This document shows, in pieces, positions 16,287 through 24,351 of a stretch of DNA of 64,000 nucleotides. This DNA is from Salinicola lusitanus. GTDB taxonomy: Bacteria; Pseudomonadota; Gammaproteobacteria; Pseudomonadales; Halomonadaceae. The first letter of the stretch is position 1. Every line of letters begins with the position of its first letter. Under the pieces are notes generated by a model, which was given only the letters and a program-made list of their open reading frames with translations, searched no databases and was not told the origin of the DNA. The translations under genes were made by a program, and so were the position numbers. The stretch covers positions 113,836 through 177,835 of the forward strand of contig NZ_PZJM01000003.1 of assembly GCF_003206045.1 (NCBI RefSeq). The letters run 5' to 3'.

Positions 16287-17426
16287 ATGCGACAGGTAGA
16301 GCGCGCGATATTCGATCTGCGACGCGGCCTCCCGGTGCTCGTGCGGGCCGCCAGCGGCGACGTGGTGGTCCACCCGCTCGAGGGCTGCGACGACGAGGCA
16401 CTGACGGCACTGCCGGCGCTCGCCGGCAACCCGGCCGCCCTGGCGCTGACCCGCCATCGCCTGGCGCGGCTGGGCATCGACTTCGGCCCCCGCGTGGGGC
16501 TGGTGCCGGTCGTTCCCGGCGACGGCGCCCCCGCCATCGTCGCCTGGGCCAGCGACGAGACGCAGCGGCTGCCCGTGGATCGCCAGCCCGTCGCCGCCGC
16601 CCCGGCAAGCGAGGCGGCGCTGGATCTGATGCGGATCGGCCTGCTGATCCCCGCGGCCGTGGTCGCCGAGGTCAGCCAGGCACAGCGCGCCCAGGTCGAG
16701 GCGCTGGTCGCGGAGGGTACGGTTCTGGCGGTCGCCGCCGAGCAGATCGACGCCTACGCCGAAAGCCGGTCACGCTTCCTCAAACGCACCAGCGACGCGG
16801 AGATCCCGCTGTCCCACGCCGAACGCGCGAAATTCGTCATGTTCCGGGAGGCCGACGGCATGCGCGAGCACATCGCGATCGTGATCGGCGATCGCGCCGA
16901 ATGGAGCGATGCGGTGCCGGTGCGTCTTCATTCGGCCTGCCTCACCGGCGATCTGTTCGGCAGTTTGCGCTGCGACTGCGGCGAGCAGCTGCGCGAGAGC
17001 GTGCGCACCATCGACGAACGCGGCGGCGGCGTGCTGCTCTATCTCGCCCAGGAGGGCCGCGGCATCGGGCTGGCCAACAAGTTGCGCGCCTACACCCTGC
17101 AGGATGGCGGCCTGGATACGGTCGACGCCGACCAGGTACTCGGGTTCGGTGAGGACGAGCGAACCTACGAAGTCGCGCTGGAGATGCTCGAGCAGCTCGA
17201 GATCGCGCGGATCGAACTGTTGACCAACAACCCCGAGAAGATCGCCGCCATGGACCAGGGCGGCGTCGAGGTGGTCAACCGTCGCGGCATCTACGGCAAG
17301 CTGACCAAGCAGAACCGACGCTACCTGGACGCCAAGGCCAAGCGCGCCGGCCACTGGCTGGAAGAGGTCCTCGACGACGGCGAGGACAAATCTGCCACGC
17401 CTTTCAGGCGTCCGGTGGCGCGCTGA
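16287..17426 (+). CDS. GTP cyclohydrolase II (RibA-like) with an unusual N-terminal region
   Basis: A 379-residue protein. The C-terminal half (about 190-365) is GTP cyclohydrolase II: zinc ligands C218, C229 and C231 in ACLTGDLFGSLRCDCGEQ, GTP-binding LYLAQEGRGIGLANKLRAY, the catalytic acid/Arg in GEDERTY, and LLTNNPEK. The usual V-E-R-V-P-x strand is replaced by VEVVNRRGIYGKL. The N-terminal 180 residues start VERAIFDLRRGLPVLV, faintly like the opening of DHBP synthase, but lack its DDENRE-type active site. RibB activity is therefore unlikely. AAGGAGA precedes ATG 16287. The product, a diaminopyrimidinone, would feed the neighbouring reductase and PTPS-like protein. Confidence 0.87.
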   Translation: MRQVERAIFDLRRGLPVLVRAASGDVVVHPLEGCDDEALTALPALAGNPAALALTRHRLARLGIDFGPRVGLVPVVPGDGAPAIVAWASDETQRLPVDRQPVAAAPASEAALDLMRIGLLIPAAVVAEVSQAQRAQVEALVAEGTVLAVAAEQIDAYAESRSRFLKRTSDAEIPLSHAERAKFVMFREADGMREHIAIVIGDRAEWSDAVPVRLHSACLTGDLFGSLRCDCGEQLRESVRTIDERGGGVLLYLAQEGRGIGLANKLRAYTLQDGGLDTVDADQVLGFGEDERTYEVALEMLEQLEIARIELLTNNPEKIAAMDQGGVEVVNRRGIYGKLTKQNRRYLDAKAKRAGHWLEEVLDDGEDKSATPFRRPVAR

Positions 17427-17429
17427 GCG

Positions 17430-18239
17430 TCACCCCGACGCCGGATGGGCGTGGCGCAAGGTGGCGAGATCGAATATCCCCGCCTCCTCGATCACCTGCG
17501 CCAGCCGGGCGCCGAAATGATCGACCAGCCGACGACCGGTCTCGGCATCGGCCAGGGTTGCGTTGCCGGTCACCCCGCTGGCGTGGAGATCCTGCGCCAG
17601 CCAGGCGTAGCCGGCGTCCCCCTCCGGCCCCAGGGTCGATCCGGCCTGCTCGCGGATTCGCCCCTCGGAGACCGCATCGGCCAGCCGGGCGATGCGAACC
17701 TTGTCCGGGGCGAGATATAGCATCATCGAGGTCTCCAGCGCACCGCCATGCAGGCCATGGCGGAGCTCCTCGGCGGGAAGTGCCTGCGCCGGGGGCGCAA
17801 ATCGGAAGTAGTTGGCCTTGACCACCAGCAGGGCGTGCCTCGCGCGCAGCTTGAGCGCGGCCAGGTCGATGACCGCCTTGTTGCCGCCGTGACTGTTGAA
17901 CAGCACCAGACGGCGAATGCCGGCGCGGCTCACCGCCTCGCCCAGCGCCTCGATGACCGCGATCGCCGTCTCCGGCAGCAGGCTCAACGTGCCCGTGAAT
18001 CCGGCGTGTTCCAGACTCGAGCCCAGCGCCAGCGGCGGCAGCAGGATCACGTTCCGATCCGGCGCGAGTCTTGTCGTCGCCGCCTCGAGCAGGCCCAGCC
18101 CGATGTCCAGGTCGGTGGAGAGCGGCAGATGCGCGCCGTGTTGCTCGATCGCCGCCAGCGGCAGCACCGCCACCGTCCCCGCGTCGACCAGTTCGGCCAT
18201 CTCCGTCGTGGTCAGCTCCTGCCACTGGTAGACACTCAT
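17430..18239 (-). CDS. Creatininase-family amidohydrolase
   Basis: A 269-residue metal-dependent hydrolase of the creatininase/MftE/FAPy-deformylase family. Metal ligands appear as E32 and H34 in IEQHGAHLPLSTD (with D43), in FNSHGGN (about 113-119), and in HGGALETSMMLYLAP (about 163-177). The usual residue just before L-E-T-S (Glu, His or Arg in relatives) is Ala. AGGGAGTG precedes the ATG, which overlaps the recD stop by four bases, so this gene is the last of the recCBD operon although it converges on the GCH II gene. In archaea a family member deformylates the GCH III product in riboflavin synthesis; a similar amide-cleaving step is inferred here. Confidence 0.87.
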   Translation of the reverse strand: MSVYQWQELTTTEMAELVDAGTVAVLPLAAIEQHGAHLPLSTDLDIGLGLLEAATTRLAPDRNVILLPPLALGSSLEHAGFTGTLSLLPETAIAVIEALGEAVSRAGIRRLVLFNSHGGNKAVIDLAALKLRARHALLVVKANYFRFAPPAQALPAEELRHGLHGGALETSMMLYLAPDKVRIARLADAVSEGRIREQAGSTLGPEGDAGYAWLAQDLHASGVTGNATLADAETGRRLVDHFGARLAQVIEEAGIFDLATLRHAHPASG

Positions 18240-20323
18240 GTTTCACTCCCTGACGAACCGCTTGACGTCGATGGCGCCGGCGAGCCCAGCAGCCGCTCCG
18301 CGATCGCGCTATCCCTGACCACCCGCCGGGCGATCGCCTCGCGTAACGTCCGCTCGTGGTTGCCGCCCTGCGCCAGGGTCAGTCGCGAGCGGGCTCGCGT
18401 GATGCCAGTGTAGATCAGCTCCCGGGTGACGATCGGATTGGCCCGCGCCGGCAGTGCGAACAGGACGTGCTCGAACTCCGATCCCTGGGATTTGTGCACG
18501 GTCATCGCGAATGCCGTCGCCGCGGCATCGAGCCGCGACGGCAGTACCTGGCGGATACCGTCGCCCTGCGGGAAACAGACCCGCAGCCGGCCGGCGTCAT
18601 CGGCCAACGTCAGCCCCAGGTCGCCGTTGTAGAGACCCAACTGGGGGTCGTTGTGGGTCACCATCACCGGGCGCCCGGCGAACCACCCTTCGGTGCGCGA
18701 TATCCAGCCCTGCTGCCACAGCGCCCGGGCGATACGTTCGTTCAGCCCCTCGACACCCCAGGGCCCGCGGCGCAGGGCGCACAGCACCTGGAAGCGGCCC
18801 TGCAGGGCAAGAATCGATGCCACGTCCGCCCCGCCACGCAATGCCTCGAACAGCGACCGGTAGCCGGTCACCACGGCCCGCTCGAATGCCGCCGTGTCGA
18901 TGTCCAGCGTCTCCACATCCTCGAAACCCGCCGCCAGCAGCCGCGTGAACTCGCGGCCGTCGCCGGCGTTGGCGGCCCTGGCGAGGGCCCCGATGCCACT
19001 GTCCGCCCGGAAGCGGAAGCTCCGGCGCAGCATGGCCACGTGATCGGCCAGCGGATTGGTCACGGCGGCCACGGGCAACGGCTCGCCCGCGATCGCCTGA
19101 AGATAGTCGCGCGTCGCCTCGGAGTAACCGGCGTCGCCGGCCCCCGCGCACAGGTCGCCCAACACCGAACCCGCCTCCACCGAAGCCAGTTGATCCTTGT
19201 CGCCGAGCAGGATCAGGCGGGCCTTCGCCGGCATCGCGTCGAGCAGCGCCGCCATCATCTCGAGATCGACCATCGAGGCCTCGTCCACCACCAGCAGGTC
19301 GAGGCTCAGCGGCGCCTCGCCATGATGGCGAAAATGGCGCGTGTCCGAGCGCGCCCCCAGCAGCCGGTGGAGCGTCTGCGCCTCCTGGGGTATGGCGGCG
19401 CGCACGGCATCGGAGATCTTCAGCCGGCCGACCGCCCCCGCGATCGATTCCGATAGCCGGGCGGCCGCCTTGCCGGTGGGCGCGGCCAGCCGTATCCGAA
19501 GCGACTCGCCGTCACCCGACAACGACTGCTCCTGCAGCAGCGCCAGCAGTCGAGTCACGGTGGTGGTCTTGCCGGTCCCGGGCCCGCCGGAGATGATCGT
19601 CAGCCGCTGCCGCAACGCCAGGGCGCACGCCACGCGCTGCCAGTCGGGTTCGCCCTCCTCGCGCCGATTGTCGGCGAACAGGGCCTGCAGCCGCCCGGCC
19701 AGCTCCTCGGCAACCGCCAGTGGTGGCCCCAGGCGCTGGCGCAGCCGCGCCGCCACCCCGCTCTCGGCCTGCCAGTATCGGCGCAGGTAGACCCGGTCGC
19801 CGTCCACGACCAGCGGCGTGGCGAGCCCCTCCGCCGCCGTCGCCTCGGCAACGGTGGAGGATTCGATCAACGCGGCAAGCCATTGCGCCGGCGTGACCGG
19901 GTCGAGCAGGGATTCCGGCAGCACCACCGCCTCCGCCGACGCGTGCTCGTCCGTGTTCTCCAGAGGCGGCAACGACAGCGCGGAGCGCGGCGCGTCCAGC
20001 ACCCGGGCCAGCGACAGGCAAACATGGCCCCGGCCCACCTGATGGCTGACCAGCGCCGCAGCCAGGCCGACCAGCGGATCGGCGGCGGGATCGCGTTCGA
20101 GCAGGAAGAGCGCGAAGTGGCGGTCGAGCTGCCGCAGCCAGCCCAGCGCCACCCACAGCGACAGCGCCGCCAACAGGGTCTCGCGGGTGAGCGCACCGCC
20201 CCCGGCGGCGGTCGGCGACGTCGCGGCATCGTCGTCATCCAGGGCCAGCGAGAACTGGCCCTCGCCCGGCGAGCCGGGGCGCGCATTCCGATTCGAAGGC
20301 GTGGTCGACGGTCGGCGGTTCAT
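18236..20323 (-). CDS. recD: Exodeoxyribonuclease V subunit alpha (RecD)
   Basis: The 5'-3' helicase motor of RecBCD, 695 residues (E. coli 608). Walker A is GGPGTGKTTTVTRLL (about 246-260), with LLVVDEASMVDLEMM for Walker B and LGDKDQLASVEAG as motif III. The C-terminal UvrD-like part has AMTVHKSQGSEFEHVLFALP and IYTGITRARSRLTL (motifs V and VI). The extra length is partly a low-complexity N-terminus (about 1-45). ATG 20323 overlaps the recB stop, and the recD stop overlaps the start of the creatininase gene. The gene order recC-recB-recD is contiguous, without the ptrA gene found in E. coli. Confidence 0.95.
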   Translation of the reverse strand: MNRRPSTTPSNRNARPGSPGEGQFSLALDDDDAATSPTAAGGGALTRETLLAALSLWVALGWLRQLDRHFALFLLERDPAADPLVGLAAALVSHQVGRGHVCLSLARVLDAPRSALSLPPLENTDEHASAEAVVLPESLLDPVTPAQWLAALIESSTVAEATAAEGLATPLVVDGDRVYLRRYWQAESGVAARLRQRLGPPLAVAEELAGRLQALFADNRREEGEPDWQRVACALALRQRLTIISGGPGTGKTTTVTRLLALLQEQSLSGDGESLRIRLAAPTGKAAARLSESIAGAVGRLKISDAVRAAIPQEAQTLHRLLGARSDTRHFRHHGEAPLSLDLLVVDEASMVDLEMMAALLDAMPAKARLILLGDKDQLASVEAGSVLGDLCAGAGDAGYSEATRDYLQAIAGEPLPVAAVTNPLADHVAMLRRSFRFRADSGIGALARAANAGDGREFTRLLAAGFEDVETLDIDTAAFERAVVTGYRSLFEALRGGADVASILALQGRFQVLCALRRGPWGVEGLNERIARALWQQGWISRTEGWFAGRPVMVTHNDPQLGLYNGDLGLTLADDAGRLRVCFPQGDGIRQVLPSRLDAAATAFAMTVHKSQGSEFEHVLFALPARANPIVTRELIYTGITRARSRLTLAQGGNHERTLREAIARRVVRDSAIAERLLGSPAPSTSSGSSGSET

Positions 20324-23300
20324 GCCGGAATCTCCCTGGATTGTCGCAGCAGCGCGCCGGCCGGCCCGGCGTCACCCTTGAGCCACGCGTCCAGCGCCTC
20401 GATCAGCGCCCGCGACGGGCGCCGGTGGAATACCCCGGGCGCGACTTCGGACGCCATGCCAGACTCGAACGCGTCTTGGGCCGCCATGGCAGACTCAGGC
20501 GCGTCTTCGGGTGCCTTGGAGGACGGCGCATCTTCGGGCGCCTTGGAGAACGGCGCATCTTCGGGCGCCTTGGAGAGTGGCGCATCTTCGGGCGCCTTGG
20601 AGAACGGCGCATCTTCGGGCGCCATGGAGAGCGGCGCCTTGGAGAGCGACGCCTCGGAAAGTCCCCGCAGGAAGACGTAGCAGGCGCCGCCCATGTGCCG
20701 GTCGTAATCGTAATTCTCCAGCCGCGACTCGAGCAGGCGGTGCAGCGCCAGCACGTAGAGTACGTACTGCAGGTCGTAGCGGTGATCCACCATCGCCGCG
20801 GCCAGGCGCTCGCCCTGGTAGTCGTCCGGCGTATCGCCCAGATGATTGGATTTCCAGTCGAGCACGTACCAGCGCCCCCCCGACTCGAAGACAAGGTCGA
20901 TATAGCCCTTGAGCATGCCGTTGAGCTTGCGCGGCGCCAGCCGGGGACGCCGGCCGGGCAGCGGCTCCAGCCGTGAGACGAGACGGTCCAGCGGTTCGCT
21001 CCAGGCCGCCGATGCCGGCAGCCAGAACTCGAGCTCGGGCCGCCATGACTCGAGGCGATCGAGGCGCACCGAGTGGCCGTCGACGGCCATCAATGGCGAG
21101 CGCAGCCGCTCCAGCAGCAGCGCCTGCAACAGCGGCGCCCACTCGGCATCGAATCCGCTGGTCGCCAGACGGCGGTCGATCTCCCGGCGCAGCGCCACGG
21201 CATAGCCGGGCTCGTCCAGGCGATCGAAGTCGAGCGTTTCCAGCAAGCCGTGCAGGAAGGTTCCCGGGCGTGGCCCCCGCGGGAAATCGAACAGCGCACG
21301 GATACTGGGCCGCGGTACCGGATCCCGCTCGCGGCTGACCTCGATGTCCAGCGTCGCCGGCAGGTCCTCGCTGGCCGCGACCGCATCCTCGCCACCACCA
21401 TCGCCGGTGTCGTCGCCGTTCCACGCCTCCTCCTCCTCGCCCACGGTGCGACGGGCATCCGCAATCAGCGAGGTGTAGGAGGCGATCCACCAGTCATCGT
21501 CGATCTCGCCGTCGAAGATCCGCGCCGGTTTGGTCTCCGGGGCGACCATCGCCGCTCGCAGCCGGTGATCCGGCGGTTCGGGCAGCGGCTCGACCGCCAG
21601 CCAGCCGTCGCGCTGGCCCTGCCGCAGCCGATCCAGCAGCGCCGCACCATCGTCCGTCTGCGCGCTGCCCAGCAACCGGCCCAGCGCGGTTTCGTGCAGG
21701 CAGCCGCCCTGGCCCCGTCCGCGACCGACATGGGCGACCCCCAGGCGACAGGCGTAGGCGGCACGGGTCAAGGCGACATAGAGCAGGCGGACATCCTCGT
21801 CGAGACGCGCCAGCTCGGCCTCTCGCTTGTGGTCGTCATCGGGCGCGGCCACCAGCACGCTGCCCTCGCCCCCGGGAGGCCTCAACGCCAGCAGTCCGGT
21901 CCGGCGATCCGGCTCCGCCGGCCGGTGGGAGCAGACGAACGGCAAGAGGACGATGGGATACTCGAGGCCCTTGGACTTGTGCACGGTGACCACCCGGACC
22001 AGATCCTCGTCGCTCTCCAGCCGCTGGCTGAGCGCCTGGCTGTCCAGGGTCGCGACGCCCTCCTGCAGCGCCCGGTGCCACCAGCGCAGCAGCGCCTGTT
22101 CACCGTCGAGCCGCTGCTGGGCGTTCTGGGCCAGCTCACCGAGATGGAGCAGATCGGTCAAGGCCCGCTCGCCGTCGACGCGCTGGGCGAGCCGTTCGGC
22201 GACACGGAAATCCTGCATCACCCTGCGCAACATGGGCAGTACGCCGCGCCGTTGCCACTGGCGATGGTAGTCGCCGAAGCGCTCGACTTCGCGCTCCCAC
22301 GCCAGCTCGTCGGCCAGCAGCGCTTCCAGGGCCCGCGGCGAATCGTTGAGCAACTGGGTCGCCAGTGCCGCCTTGAGCCGGGCATCCTGGCGCGGCTGGG
22401 CCACCGCCTCGAACAGCTGCAACAGCTCGAACGCCTGCGGGGTGTCGAACACGCTCGACTTCTCGCTGAGGTAGACGCTACGAATCCCGCCGTCGGCGAG
22501 CGCCCGTCGCACCTTGAGCGCTTCCGGCCCATTACGCACCAGGATGGCGATATCGGCCGGCTGGACCGCACGCTCGCCGGTGGCGCCGGCGAAGCGCCAC
22601 TCGCCCTCCAGCAGCCGCTGGACCTCGGCCCGGGTCGCCGACGCCATCGTCGCCTGATAATCGCCCTGACTGTAGCGCTCGGTATCCGGCCACCACACCC
22701 CCAGCGCGGCCACCGGCCCACCGTCTCGGTCGACCAGCCGCGTCGGCTTGGGCTGGGAGTCGATCGCCACGAACGGTATCTCGGCGCTGCCGAACGGCTG
22801 GGGGTGGCGCTGGAACAGCGCGTTGGTGGCCTCGACCATGGCCTGTGTCGAACGGAAGTTGCGCATCAGCGTGAAGCGGCTCGGCGTGGCCCGACGCGCG
22901 CGCAGGTAGGTGTGGATGTCGGCACCGCGAAAGGCGTAGATCGCCTGCTTGGGATCCCCGATCATCAGCAGTGCGGTGGTGGCCGGGTCGCTCTCCGGCG
23001 CCCGATAGATCCGCGAGAAGATCCGGTACTGGACCGGATCGGTATCCTGGAACTCGTCGATCAGCGCCACCGGCAGTTCCTGGCGGATGCGCGCGGCCAG
23101 CCGCAGCGCGGCATCGCCACCGTTACTGCCCGGCGCCAGGGCGGCGTCGAGATCGTTGAGCAGGTCCGAGAACTCCCACAGTCCGCGGCGCCGCTTCTCC
23201 TCCGCGAACGCTGTCGCGATTCGGTCGCGGGCGTGCACCAGCACCTGGGAGGCAATCGCATCGAATGGCGTGCCGGCCTCGGCGAGCCGATCCAGCCAGC

Positions 23301-24351
23301 CGAAGAACGGATGCTCGGGCACCGCCGCGTTCTTCTTCGTCGCGCCCGCCAGCTTCTCCTGGCTGAGCCAGAAACGCCCGCTGCTGTCGGTGATTTCGTC
23401 CGCCTTGTCGAAGGTCTCCTGTTCGAGCCAGCTCCGGAAACCGGCAACGCGAGCCTCGAGCTCTTCCGGCTTGTAGCTGTTCTTCTTCAGCGCGTCGGCG
23501 TCGGCGTCGAACGCCGCCTGCAGCGTCTGGCGGATCGCATCCTCATCCCAGTGCGCGTGCAGGGCGGACTCGATCTCCTGGCGGCGCTCCATCTCACGCT
23601 CGAAGCCGCCCAGCAGTGCCGCCAGCGATGCCGGTGCCGATACCGCCTCGCCATCCACCCACAGCGGCTGTGGCTCGCCATCCTTCAGCAATGGCCGCAA
23701 CGCGGTCGCCAGGGCATCCGGTCCGCTCCAGCGCGAGCGGATCTGACGCTGCCAGCGCTCGTCGAGCGGATAGAACTCGCAGCGCCAGTAATCTTCCACC
23801 GTTCGGGCCAGCAGCGTCTGTCCGTCCTGCAGCAGTTCGGCGGAGAACCGCGCCCCGGCGTCGAAGGCGTGGCGGGTCAGCATCCGCTGGCAGAAGCCGT
23901 GAATGGTGAAGATCGCTGCCTCGTCCATCAGGCGCGCGGCCTGGTCCAGCCGCTTGGCTCCACCGCGGCAGGCGGTCTCTCCGGCTGCCACCAGCGGTGC
24001 CAGCAAGGTCGCCAACACTGGGTCGGCGCGGTCCTCTGGGTTGACCAGCAACCAGTCGCGGGCCTGCTTGAGGCGCGCGCGGATACGTCCACGCAGCTCG
24101 GCGGTGGCGGCCTCGGTGAAGGTCACCACCAGAATCTCCGGCGGCGTCAACGGACGCGGGAAATCCACCGTCTCGCGGCCCGGTAGCGGCCCCAGCACCA
24201 GCCGAACGTAGAGTGCCGCCAGGGTGAAGGTCTTGCCGGTGCCGGCACTGGCCTCGATCAGATGCCGCCCGGTCAACGGCAGGCCGTCGAGCGCCAGCGG
24301 GACGACTCCCTCGTCCATCGCGGCATCGGCGCGGTCGCGGCTGTCGGTCAT
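20320..24351 (-). CDS. recB: Exodeoxyribonuclease V subunit beta (RecB)
   Basis: The 3'-5' helicase and nuclease subunit of RecBCD, 1343 residues. SF1 motifs seen: IEASAGTGKTFTLAALY (Walker A, 35-41), LVVTFTEAATAELRGRI, LIDEFQDTDPVQYRIF, LIGDPKQAIYAFRGADI and VVTVHKSKGLEYPIV. The C-terminal nuclease has LDWKSNHLG (Asp-x-Lys, about 1163) and GGACYVFLRG. Between FLRG and GVFHRRP, where E. coli has a short loop, an insert of roughly 70 residues contains five copies of a nine-residue repeat. ATG 24351 overlaps the recC stop; the longer upstream frame lies inside recC and is not used. It overlaps recD by ATGA. Confidence 0.96.
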   Translation of the reverse strand: MTDSRDRADAAMDEGVVPLALDGLPLTGRHLIEASAGTGKTFTLAALYVRLVLGPLPGRETVDFPRPLTPPEILVVTFTEAATAELRGRIRARLKQARDWLLVNPEDRADPVLATLLAPLVAAGETACRGGAKRLDQAARLMDEAAIFTIHGFCQRMLTRHAFDAGARFSAELLQDGQTLLARTVEDYWRCEFYPLDERWQRQIRSRWSGPDALATALRPLLKDGEPQPLWVDGEAVSAPASLAALLGGFEREMERRQEIESALHAHWDEDAIRQTLQAAFDADADALKKNSYKPEELEARVAGFRSWLEQETFDKADEITDSSGRFWLSQEKLAGATKKNAAVPEHPFFGWLDRLAEAGTPFDAIASQVLVHARDRIATAFAEEKRRRGLWEFSDLLNDLDAALAPGSNGGDAALRLAARIRQELPVALIDEFQDTDPVQYRIFSRIYRAPESDPATTALLMIGDPKQAIYAFRGADIHTYLRARRATPSRFTLMRNFRSTQAMVEATNALFQRHPQPFGSAEIPFVAIDSQPKPTRLVDRDGGPVAALGVWWPDTERYSQGDYQATMASATRAEVQRLLEGEWRFAGATGERAVQPADIAILVRNGPEALKVRRALADGGIRSVYLSEKSSVFDTPQAFELLQLFEAVAQPRQDARLKAALATQLLNDSPRALEALLADELAWEREVERFGDYHRQWQRRGVLPMLRRVMQDFRVAERLAQRVDGERALTDLLHLGELAQNAQQRLDGEQALLRWWHRALQEGVATLDSQALSQRLESDEDLVRVVTVHKSKGLEYPIVLLPFVCSHRPAEPDRRTGLLALRPPGGEGSVLVAAPDDDHKREAELARLDEDVRLLYVALTRAAYACRLGVAHVGRGRGQGGCLHETALGRLLGSAQTDDGAALLDRLRQGQRDGWLAVEPLPEPPDHRLRAAMVAPETKPARIFDGEIDDDWWIASYTSLIADARRTVGEEEEAWNGDDTGDGGGEDAVAASEDLPATLDIEVSRERDPVPRPSIRALFDFPRGPRPGTFLHGLLETLDFDRLDEPGYAVALRREIDRRLATSGFDAEWAPLLQALLLERLRSPLMAVDGHSVRLDRLESWRPELEFWLPASAAWSEPLDRLVSRLEPLPGRRPRLAPRKLNGMLKGYIDLVFESGGRWYVLDWKSNHLGDTPDDYQGERLAAAMVDHRYDLQYVLYVLALHRLLESRLENYDYDRHMGGACYVFLRGLSEASLSKAPLSMAPEDAPFSKAPEDAPLSKAPEDAPFSKAPEDAPSSKAPEDAPESAMAAQDAFESGMASEVAPGVFHRRPSRALIEALDAWLKGDAGPAGALLRQSREIPA
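20501..20635. repeat. 27-bp in-frame tandem repeat inside recB (five units)
   Basis: Units begin at 20501, 20528, 20555, 20582 and 20609. On the plus strand each reads like GCATCTTCGGGCGCCTTGGA plus seven bases, with few changes; a degenerate copy starts at 20471. They encode the nine-residue unit P-x-S-K-A-P-E-D-A on the RecB strand. The period is a multiple of three, so gain or loss of units keeps recB in frame. Repeated Pro/Ala/Asp/Glu suggests a flexible, acidic linker. Confidence 0.92.

Noticed and set aside
15203-17426. RibD-C and RibA-like genes considered as housekeeping riboflavin synthesis
   Set aside because: No ribE, ribH or ribB is adjacent, the deaminase domain is absent, and the RibA has an unusual N-terminal region; the surrounding glycosyltransferase and methyltransferase genes argue for a specialised pathway.
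20471-20650. Tandem repeat in recB considered as a CRISPR-like array
   Set aside because: Units are directly adjacent with no unique spacers, lie in frame inside recB and encode a repeated peptide.
21073-24186. 1037-codon plus-strand frame opposite recB
   Set aside because: Fully antisense to RecB with a Gln/Arg/Leu-rich composition typical of a reverse-complement shadow; no domain motif.
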